Below, piece by piece: positions 1-4,844 of a stretch of 6,703 bases of DNA. The position numbers were made by a program, and so were the translations under genes. Under the pieces are notes generated by a model, which saw only the letters and a list, made by a program, of their open reading frames with translations, was not told the DNA's origin and did not search any database. Numbering within the stretch: position 1 is the stretch's first letter; each line of letters opens with the position of its first letter. Origin of the DNA: Bacteroidales bacterium (lineage in GTDB: Bacteria > Bacteroidota > Bacteroidia > Bacteroidales > UBA3824); NCBI GenBank assembly GCA_016287995.1, contig JAEEXW010000162.1, positions 1 to 6,703 on the forward strand, in the 5' to 3' direction.

Positions 1-309
1 TATATCTACGTCCCCGCTTTTTACGTCGAGTTTTGCATCGGTCATAAAAATAATTACGTCAGCCTCTTCTATTGCGAGGTGAAACTGTTTTTGAATTTCG
101 TTTTCAAAAATATCGTCCGAGTTGTTGACGTAACCGCCGGTGTCAATGACAGAAAATTCTTTGCCGTTCCAATCTGATTTTCCGTAATGACGGTCGCGGG
201 TAACGCCTGCGGTTTCGTGAACAATTGCCTCACGCGAACCTGTCAGACGGTTGAAAAGGGTAGATTTGCCGACATTCGGACAACCTACGATTGCTACTAT
301 GTTGCTCAT
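1..309 (-). CDS. der: Ribosome assembly GTPase Der (EngA), N-terminal part, cut by window edge
   Basis: Der is a two-G-domain GTPase that acts in assembly of the 50S subunit. Only the first 103 codons are here; the rest lies beyond position 1. The reverse strand reads MSNIVAIVGCPNVGKSTLFN from an ATG at 309-307. The G1 P-loop is GCPNVGKST (residues 9-17), the G2 threonine is T37 in AGVTRDR, and G3 is DTGG (56-59). The G4 NKxD motif and the second G domain are outside the window. Family members usually have GRPNVGKS; here residue 10 is Cys (TGT, one transition from CGT), which should not affect the lysine-serine core. The start lies 6 nt after the stop of the 78-aa gene, so the two are probably cotranscribed from the promoter near 576-607. 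Identification is firm because the whole G1-G3 spacing fits Der. Confidence 0.95.
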   Translation of the reverse strand, partial: MSNIVAIVGCPNVGKSTLFNRLTGSREAIVHETAGVTRDRHYGKSDWNGKEFSVIDTGGYVNNSDDIFENEIQKQFHLAIEEADVIIFMTDAKLDVKSGDVDI

Positions 310-315
310 AAATTT

Positions 316-552
316 TTATTCTGCTTTGGTTTTAAGGAAAACGTCTATAAGTTGTAAAGCGGTTTCTGCGTTTTGTGTTTCAACCTCTATACTGACGGTG
401 GGGTCAAAACTCGGTTCTGACCATTTATTCTTTTGATTATCAGCGTGTTTGTTGCTTACAAAACATTTGATTCCGTTTTTTTCCAAATGCTTTCTGATGA
501 AGTTTACGTCCATTGGAAGACCGTTAAACACTTTAAATAACTGCGTTTCCAT
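316..552 (-). CDS. Small DUF2007-like protein upstream of der
   Basis: This 78-aa soluble protein has no signal peptide or membrane segment. The N-terminal half (FKVFNGLPMDVNFIRKHLEKNGIK in two parts: residues 6-16 and 17-29) resembles the start of DUF2007 'putative signal transducing' proteins, which have a beta strand, then a helix ending in a short 'L-E-x-x-G-I' turn. The C-terminal half (SIEVETQNAETALQLIDVFL, residues 54-73) fits the second strand plus the 'A-x-x-A-L-x-L-I' helix of that fold. DUF2007 members have no established biochemical role, so no function is given. The gene has a well-formed promoter (-33 TTTG, 20-nt spacer, TATATTTG) and ends 6 nt before der. It is real rather than a shadow because of that promoter, the tight coupling to der and the family-like pattern. 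The family assignment is from recall of the pattern only. Confidence 0.7.
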   Translation of the reverse strand: METQLFKVFNGLPMDVNFIRKHLEKNGIKCFVSNKHADNQKNKWSEPSFDPTVSIEVETQNAETALQLIDVFLKTKAE

Positions 553-575
553 AATAACCTTAAAATTTTAACGTG

Positions 576-607
576 CAAATATAAATTTTTTTCGTCGAAA
601 TATCAAA
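576..607 (-). promoter_or_regulatory. Promoter of the DUF2007-like gene and der
   Basis: Read on the minus strand, TTTG lies at 607-604, followed by 20 nt and TATATTTG at 583-576. This matches the Bacteroidota sigma-ABfr pattern (TTTG, 19-21 nt, TAnnTTTG) exactly. Transcription would begin about 572, giving a leader of about 20 nt before the ATG at 552. A perfect 12-bp palindrome, TTAAAATTTTAA (560-571), sits at the predicted start point and could be an operator, but in such AT-rich DNA it may be chance. Confidence 0.7.
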
Positions 608-617
608 AAAATATTGA

Positions 618-625
618 TAATTTTG
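618..625 (+). promoter_or_regulatory. Candidate -7 box of prmC
   Basis: TAATTTTG at 618-625 matches the TAnnTTTG -7 consensus. No good -33 TTTG lies 19-21 nt upstream; the nearest sequence is TCG-like around 595-597. With normal spacing the transcript would begin at about 629-631, right at the ATG (630), so the mRNA would have little or no leader. The match is partial and the DNA is AT-rich. Confidence 0.4.
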
Positions 626-629
626 CGTT

Positions 630-1472
630 ATGAAAAATTCCGAACTTTTTTATACATTAAAAAACACTTTGATTAGGGTTTATGACGGCGACGAAAATGC
701 TGCCAAAGCCGTTGCCGTGAAAGTTTTGCTTTACCTTTATAATACGTCTTTGACGGAGATTTTAACGTATCCTGATAGGGAAATTGAAAATTTTTCTGTT
801 GAGGAGTTTCAAGAAATTTTGTTGCGGATAAAACGTTTTGAGCCGCTTGAATACATTTTTAACAACGCACAATTTCTTGATTTAGAGTTGTTTACTGATT
901 CGTCGGTTTTGATTCCGAGACCAGAAACGGAAGAACTTGCGCTTATGGTTTCAAAGGAAAACGGCGTTTCGTGTTTTGAAGTCGGTTTTGGCAGCGGCTG
1001 CATTTCGCTTTATTGTGCGCTGAAAAATCCTGACAAAAAATTTTTCGGTTGCGACATTTCTGAAAGTGCGTTGAAAGTCTGCAAAAAAAACATCGAAAAA
1101 TACGGCGTAAAAAATTTGGAAGTTTTTTTAGCGGATATTTTCACGTTTGAAACTTCGCAAAAATTTGATGTTATAGTCTCGAATCCGCCATACGTTACCG
1201 AGAGCGAAAAAATTTTGATGCAGAAAAATGTTCTTGATTATGAGCCTTTTACAGCACTTTTTGTTCCCGATAATGACGCATTAAGGTTTTATAAAAGGAT
1301 TTCTGAATTTGCGGTTTCGCATTTGAACCCGAAAGGAAAACTCTTTTTTGAAATCAACGAAAATTTCGGCAAAGAAACCGCGCAACTTGTTGAAAGTTAC
1401 GGTTTTAAAAATGTTGAAGTGGTAAAAGATTTTTACGGTAAAGACAGATTTGTAAAAGGCATAAAAAAATAA
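630..1472 (+). CDS. prmC: Peptide chain release factor N5-glutamine methyltransferase PrmC (HemK)
   Basis: PrmC transfers a methyl group from S-adenosylmethionine to the glutamine of the GGQ motif in release factors RF1 and RF2, in the cytoplasm, which speeds translation termination. The protein is 280 aa, the usual length. The N-terminal helical domain (about 1-85) ends in the family linker EPLEYI (71-76). The signature IPRPETEE follows at 95-102. The Rossmann methyltransferase domain has a glycine motif (EVGFGSGC, 117-124, in place of the commoner DLGTGSG), the ribose-binding acidic residue in GCDIS (D142), and the diagnostic NPPY at 185-188 that binds the target glutamine. The ATG at 630 is directly behind a -7-like box and no better start exists upstream. 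It is usually near prfA, but here it stands alone: divergent from der and convergent with a toxin gene. Confidence 0.95.
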   Translation: MKNSELFYTLKNTLIRVYDGDENAAKAVAVKVLLYLYNTSLTEILTYPDREIENFSVEEFQEILLRIKRFEPLEYIFNNAQFLDLELFTDSSVLIPRPETEELALMVSKENGVSCFEVGFGSGCISLYCALKNPDKKFFGCDISESALKVCKKNIEKYGVKNLEVFLADIFTFETSQKFDVIVSNPPYVTESEKILMQKNVLDYEPFTALFVPDNDALRFYKRISEFAVSHLNPKGKLFFEINENFGKETAQLVESYGFKNVEVVKDFYGKDRFVKGIKK

Positions 1473-1509
1473 ATTTTCTATACCTCTTACAATGTTGAAA
1501 ATTTTATTT
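1467..1509. terminator. AT-rich inverted repeat between convergent genes, possible bidirectional terminator
   Basis: AAATAAATTTTC (1467-1478) and GAAAATTTTATTT (1497-1509) are complementary with one bulged base, around an 18-nt loop. The repeat includes the TAA stop of prmC (1470-1472) and the TAA stop of the toxin (1504-1506), and occupies nearly all of the 31-nt gap. A-rich and T-rich arms on both sides could serve both directions. The stem has almost no G-C pairs, so stability is low and the role is inferred. Confidence 0.35.
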
Positions 1510-1815
1510 GACTTGTGCAGCAAGCGCATCAGGATCACGGCGGCAGTCCCAAAAATCAACTACCGAAATATGATCATCCATGATACAATACACAATCTTA
1601 TTATGACGTGAGACCACGAAACAGCGGTACATAATGACACGGTCATATAATGAGGGTTCAACTTTTCCGATATTGGGATTAATGCCTATTTGACGGTTTG
1701 CATGGTGGACATTTTGTAAAAATTCATTTTTTGTTTTTTTCCCGAACACCATATTGATGTATTTTGCCGTTCTTATCAATTCTTTTTTTGCAAACGGAGT
1801 CCATATAACTTTCAT
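1504..1815 (-). CDS. RelE/ParE-family type II toxin
   Basis: This 103-aa protein has the RelE/ParE fold pattern. It starts with VIWTPFAKKELIRTAKYI (residues 3-20), the beta strand plus 'A-x-x-x-L-x-x-x-x-x-Y-I' helix of the family. A second helix follows (GKKTKNEFLQNVHHANRQIG), then the proline-containing 'NPNIGKVEP' turn and the C-terminal strands YRCFVVSRHNKIVYCIMDDHISVVDFWDCRRDP. The 'P-x-x-G ... Y-R-x-x-V-x-x-x-x-K-I-V-Y' pattern is typical. RelE members cleave mRNA on the ribosome and ParE members poison DNA gyrase; sequence alone does not decide which applies. The ATG overlaps the TGA stop of the upstream antitoxin as ATGA (1815-1812), a translational coupling usual for such pairs. It is full length with no frameshift, so it looks functional. 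Confidence 0.85.
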   Translation of the reverse strand: MKVIWTPFAKKELIRTAKYINMVFGKKTKNEFLQNVHHANRQIGINPNIGKVEPSLYDRVIMYRCFVVSRHNKIVYCIMDDHISVVDFWDCRRDPDALAAQVK

Positions 1816-2156
1816 ACTGCTTCTGCCATTTCGTTTTCCAATTCATATTCCGCTTCCTCACGTAAAAATTCTTCTTCGATTTCACGGAACATTTCTTCGC
1901 TGTCCTGACCAAGACCTGCCGCCATTTCACGCTCAGACTGGTCGATTCTTGCATTTATTTCGTCCATGGTGTAAGGTTTGACGGGTTCTTTCCACATCTC
2001 TTTGACCCACCAGTCCTCGTCATTTTTAGGCGCAGAAAAAGAAGACTTGACACTTTCCATAAGCATAAGTCCGAGTTCAAACTTGTCACTGTCGCTCAAA
2101 TCTTTCAACAAGTCCCAATAGCGCATAACGTGTTGGTTTTTAACTTCGGTTTCCAT
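1812..2156 (-). CDS. Probable cognate antitoxin of the RelE/ParE toxin
   Basis: This 114-aa, strongly acidic protein is encoded directly upstream of the toxin and overlaps it by 4 nt. The N-terminal part, VMRYWDLLKDLSDSDKFELG (residues 10-29) and on to LMESVKSS, resembles the N-terminus of a family found before RelE-type toxins in Bacteroidales ('YW-x-L-I-K-x-L-S-x-x-x-K-L-x-L'). The middle (about 46-62, DEDWWVKEMWKEPVKPY) is tryptophan-rich. The C-terminal 50 residues are Glu-rich and probably helical, as expected for a tail that wraps a basic toxin. I see no clear ribbon-helix-helix or HTH motif, so whether it binds its own promoter is unknown. Identity as antitoxin rests on order, overlap, charge and family resemblance. 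It has its own promoter just upstream. Confidence 0.75.
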   Translation of the reverse strand: METEVKNQHVMRYWDLLKDLSDSDKFELGLMLMESVKSSFSAPKNDEDWWVKEMWKEPVKPYTMDEINARIDQSEREMAAGLGQDSEEMFREIEEEFLREEAEYELENEMAEAV

Positions 2157-2181
2157 AGTTTATAATTTTCGTTTAACGTTG

Positions 2182-2213
2182 TAAAAATAGAAAAAAAAAT
2201 TTTAAGCGGCAAG
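2182..2213 (-). promoter_or_regulatory. Promoter of the toxin-antitoxin pair
   Basis: On the minus strand, CTTG (2213-2210) is followed by 20 nt and TATTTTTA (2189-2182), one mismatch from TAnnTTTG. The start would be about 2178, leaving a leader of about 20 nt. The palindrome AACGTT (2175-2180) lies at the predicted start point and is a possible operator core. This promoter fills the 77-nt gap after cdaA. Confidence 0.5.
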
Positions 2214-2233
2214 TCGTTTTTGAAAAATAATTT

Positions 2234-3079
2234 TTAACTTTTTAAATAATTCATCATTTTTACTATGATGTTTCGTTTTGAAACCACCGTGCGGTCTTCC
2301 GTTACGGCAAAACGTTCTTTGAGTTTGTCGGCAAGTTGCGCGGGTGTTACGTCCTGACAAATGCTGCCGTATTCGCAGTATGAAATTTCACCCCTTTCTT
2401 CCGAAACCACAACTACCAAAGAATCAGAAACTTCACTCATGCCGATTGCGCTGCGGTGTCTTGTGCCGATGTTTGCGGGGACGTTAGGGTTTTCTGTTAA
2501 AGGCAATATACATTTTGCTGCGCAAATTTTACCTTGCTCAATTATGACCGCACCGTCGTGGAGCGGCGAATTTTTGAAAAACAGCGAGCCCAAAAGCCGC
2601 GCCGTTATTGCGCAGTCAAGTTTTTCGCCCGTTGCAATCACCGAACTCAAATCCGAATGGTTCGGAAAAACCATCAGCGCACCCGTATAATCTTTTGCAA
2701 ACTGAGTGCAGGCTGTTACGATTTCGGGAATGTTCAACTCTTCGGTGGATTTTTTTATGACTTTTTGGAAAATTCTTTCCAACGAAAACAGTTTTTTGAA
2801 CGTTTTCGCGTTTCCCATATCGAGAAGGAATTTCCTGATTTCCTGCTGAAACACAATTACAAGCGCGAGAACTCCCACGCTTGCAACTCTGTCCATTATA
2901 GTGTACAAAAGCGACATGTCAAGTGCCTTGACAACCATCCAGAGAACATACACGATTAAAATTCCCGCAAGTATGTTCATCGCGGCGGTGTTTTTCATCT
3001 TTACATACAACAGGTAAAGCAGATAAGCACTTAAAAGTATGTCAGTTAAGTCTATAAAACCGAAATCAAGAAATCCCAT
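2234..3079 (-). CDS. cdaA: Membrane diadenylate cyclase CdaA (DAC/DisA_N domain)
   Basis: CdaA condenses two ATP into cyclic di-AMP, a second messenger for cell envelope and potassium or osmotic balance. The protein is 281 aa. Three hydrophobic segments (about 11-27, 33-51 and 59-77) anchor it in the inner membrane. A linker helix (about 80-110) leads to the DAC domain (about 112-262). Both catalytic signatures are present: DGA in PLHDGAVII (175-177) and RHR in GTRHRSAIG (207-209). The segment FFKNSPLHDG preceding DGA is also family-like. The usual Firmicutes partner gene cdaR (ybbR) is not adjacent; the next gene is a toxin-antitoxin pair. The ATG is 9 nt after the stop of the DoxX gene, so it is the last gene of the DUF1599-doxX-cdaA operon. 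I saw no strong terminator behind it. Confidence 0.95.
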   Translation of the reverse strand: MGFLDFGFIDLTDILLSAYLLYLLYVKMKNTAAMNILAGILIVYVLWMVVKALDMSLLYTIMDRVASVGVLALVIVFQQEIRKFLLDMGNAKTFKKLFSLERIFQKVIKKSTEELNIPEIVTACTQFAKDYTGALMVFPNHSDLSSVIATGEKLDCAITARLLGSLFFKNSPLHDGAVIIEQGKICAAKCILPLTENPNVPANIGTRHRSAIGMSEVSDSLVVVVSEERGEISYCEYGSICQDVTPAQLADKLKERFAVTEDRTVVSKRNIIVKMMNYLKS

Positions 3080-3088
3080 TTTTCAAAA

Positions 3089-4231
3089 TTATTTGTCTAA
3101 TCTGAAATCCCTGAAATTCCATTTGCCAGTTACCGTACCCTTTTCGAGTTTTACGATTCCCGGATTTGCCCTGACGATAGTTTTGAGGGTTATGTCGTCG
3201 GTTTGGAAAAACGGAAAGTCTACTGAAAATTCGCTTTTAACTTCTTGAATTTTGTCCCAGTTGCTGCTCGTAAGACCGATAATCAGAAAATCGTTTTTAA
3301 GGGCGTAGTTTTGAAGGTGTCTCAACATGTCGAGACCGTCTTCATCGCTCTTTTCGAGTTTGTGCGTAATGACCAAAAGCACGGGTTTTTCATAGTTCAA
3401 GACTTGTTCAGTGTGGTCTACGCCTACGGAATCTTGAATTGTAAAGTCGTGAATTTCAGGCTGATAACCTTTTTCTATGAGAACAGATTTCGTGTCTTGC
3501 CAAACCCAAGTTGAGTCTTGCCAAGGGTAATTGTCAGATGAAAATTCTTTAACTTCACCGGTTGCGCTGTTTTTGTAAACGAGTTTTGTCTCGTAAACGT
3601 CGCGTTTTGCGCCTTCCGGAATTGCCATTTTTTCGGCAATGTTGTTACCGATTTTGTAAGGACGGAAGTCGAAAATCGGGAGGTGTCTTATCATAAAGTG
3701 CTGAAATACAATCGCTATCAGGAATACTGCAACCGAAATTCCGAGTTCTACGTTGTCAGAAAGCGGGTTGTCCATTCTTTTGCGGTTGAAGACAAGATAG
3801 AGAATCAGAGCCATCAGAACGACGTTTTTGAAGAAGGTCGCCCAGTTGTCAATCACAAGTGCGTCGCCGAAACAGCCGCAGTCATGGACGGGATTTTCTA
3901 TCGCTATGTAAAGTGTCAGCGGCAAAAATACAATCATAAATGCAAACGAAAGCCATACCGCCCATCTCGGTTTCAGATTGAAAATCAACATTATACCGGT
4001 CGTAAATTCCAATGCGGCAAGTATAAATGCCAATGGTAATGAAAATGCCGAAAGTTCGGGCATATCAAATGCCAAAGTAAAATAATCCGTGAATTTGTAG
4101 CATGAGCCGAGCGGGTCAACCGCCTTAACAAAGCCCGAAAATGCAAAAACCGCACCTACGATTATGCGGATAATAAGAATCGCTATTCTTTTCCTAAGCG
4201 GTGTGTTTTCAATTATTTCCTGATTTTTCAT
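3089..4231 (-). CDS. BT_3928-type DoxX/MauE-like membrane protein with thioredoxin-like C-terminal domain
   Basis: This 380-aa protein combines two parts. Residues about 13-180 form a DoxX/MauE-like membrane domain with about five hydrophobic segments: 15-34, 62-84, 90-111, 131-148 and 163-180. The first ends in the family signature FSGFVKAVDPLGS (31-43). A conserved DCGCFGD (117-123) lies between segments 3 and 4; its cysteine pair (C118, C120) could be redox active. Residues about 185-380 are predicted extracytoplasmic and end in a thioredoxin-like region. It has VLLVITH (strand), IIGLTSSNW, and a cis-proline-like RANPGIVKL, but no CXXC at the usual active site. The arrangement matches the Bacteroidota BT_3928 family, whose function is unknown; thiol or quinone redox chemistry is an inference. 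The gene overlaps the DUF1599 gene by 23 nt and ends 9 nt before cdaA, so all three are probably one transcript. Confidence 0.85.
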   Translation of the reverse strand: MKNQEIIENTPLRKRIAILIIRIIVGAVFAFSGFVKAVDPLGSCYKFTDYFTLAFDMPELSAFSLPLAFILAALEFTTGIMLIFNLKPRWAVWLSFAFMIVFLPLTLYIAIENPVHDCGCFGDALVIDNWATFFKNVVLMALILYLVFNRKRMDNPLSDNVELGISVAVFLIAIVFQHFMIRHLPIFDFRPYKIGNNIAEKMAIPEGAKRDVYETKLVYKNSATGEVKEFSSDNYPWQDSTWVWQDTKSVLIEKGYQPEIHDFTIQDSVGVDHTEQVLNYEKPVLLVITHKLEKSDEDGLDMLRHLQNYALKNDFLIIGLTSSNWDKIQEVKSEFSVDFPFFQTDDITLKTIVRANPGIVKLEKGTVTGKWNFRDFRLDK

Positions 4232-4760
4232 TTTCTATTTTTATTAAATTAAACACTGAATAATTTATAATGTCGAAGTATCCTGCGTCAATACCTTCCG
4301 ACACGGATGTTTTGCCGTTGTGGTCTTCGATTTGCTTGATTCTGTAAAGTTTCATCAAAATCAAATCTGTAATGCTTGAAATCCGCATTTGCCGCCACGC
4401 CTCGCCGTAGTCGTGGTTTTTTTTCATCATAAGGTCTAAGGCAAGCGAGGTGTATTTGTCGTAAAACTTTTCTGCTGCTTCAACGTCCAAATCGGCAGTA
4501 TCCGAAAAACCTAACTCTAACTGAATCAGTCCCATAACTGCATAGTTTACGATTCCGATAAATTCGGGTTCTTCTCCTTCATCAATAAGGTGCGTTTTCA
4601 TGGTTTGGAGTCCGCGTATGCGGTTTGCCTTTATGAAAATTTGGTCAGTAACGGATTCAGGGCGCATAATTCGCCATGCTGTCCCGTAGTCAGAGGCTTT
4701 TTTTAGGAAAGTCTCTTTGCATTTAACTATTTGATTTTTAAACTCTTGCTCGGTATTCAT
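4209..4760 (-). CDS. Tandem DUF1599 protein (nucleotide modification associated domain 1)
   Basis: This 183-aa cytoplasmic protein consists of two copies of the same unit. Copy one (about 12-84) has KKASDYGTAWRIMRPESVTD, and copy two (about 102-176) has KKNHDYGEAWRQMRISSITD. Each continues with a helix 'I-x-x-K-x-x-R-I', a short charged loop and a helix 'I-x-x-Y-x-x-x-x-L-I-x-x-E'. The shared core is D-Y-G-x-A-W-R-x-M-R-x-x-S-x-T-D at 24 and 117. This is the DUF1599 family, renamed in Pfam as a nucleotide modification associated domain. It has all-helical features reminiscent of MazG-like nucleotide pyrophosphohydrolases, but an enzymatic activity is not established. It is the first gene of the operon with the DoxX gene and cdaA, and has its own promoter at 4782-4813. 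In other Bacteroidota I recall this gene beside a BT_3928-type gene, which fits. Confidence 0.85.
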   Translation of the reverse strand: MNTEQEFKNQIVKCKETFLKKASDYGTAWRIMRPESVTDQIFIKANRIRGLQTMKTHLIDEGEEPEFIGIVNYAVMGLIQLELGFSDTADLDVEAAEKFYDKYTSLALDLMMKKNHDYGEAWRQMRISSITDLILMKLYRIKQIEDHNGKTSVSEGIDAGYFDIINYSVFNLIKIENEKSGNN

Positions 4761-4781
4761 ATTTTAGAGTATTTTCAAGTG

Positions 4782-4813
4782 CAAGTTTAACAATTTTTTT
4801 TGTAAGGAGCAAA
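4782..4813 (-). promoter_or_regulatory. Promoter of the DUF1599-doxX-cdaA operon
   Basis: On the minus strand, TTTG (4813-4810) is followed by 20 nt and TAAACTTG (4789-4782), one mismatch from TAnnTTTG. Initiation would fall near 4778, about 18 nt before the ATG at 4760. The -33 TTTG is made from the last bases of the poly-T tail of the terminator after the RNase G gene. Confidence 0.55.
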
Positions 4814-4844
4814 AAAAAGACCGCCTAAAAAGCGGTCTTTTTTT
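4811..4844 (-). terminator. Intrinsic terminator of the RNase G gene
   Basis: GACCGC (4819-4824) pairs with GCGGTC (4832-4837) around a 7-nt loop. The stem extends through flanking A and T runs (4811-4818 and 4838-4844), giving up to 13 base pairs. On the minus strand a G-C-rich stem is followed by eight T. The stop codon of the RNase G gene (4845-4843) is part of the outer A-tract, so termination follows translation with no trailer. The symmetric A/T runs would also allow termination on the plus strand. Confidence 0.9.

Noticed and set aside
1724..1954. 76-aa minus-strand reading frame inside the antitoxin gene
   Set aside because: It lies in another frame over the toxin-antitoxin junction, has no family pattern and no start signal; the two genes in the real frames explain the region.
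2223..2235. AAAAATAATTTTT after cdaA as a terminator
   Set aside because: Only five A-T pairs with a 3-nt loop; too weak to support a terminator call.
2361..2959. Plus-strand reading frames of 109 and 141 aa opposite cdaA
   Set aside because: Antisense shadows of a well-identified gene; low-complexity, no recognisable motif or promoter.
3084..3091. TAATTTTG on the minus strand just before cdaA, a possible internal promoter
   Set aside because: No -33 TTTG at 19-21 nt upstream (only TTTC-like), and such boxes are frequent by chance in AT-rich DNA.
3683..4039. 118-aa plus-strand reading frame opposite the DoxX-like gene
   Set aside because: Antisense shadow of the membrane domain; composition rich in His, Tyr and Lys with no family resemblance.
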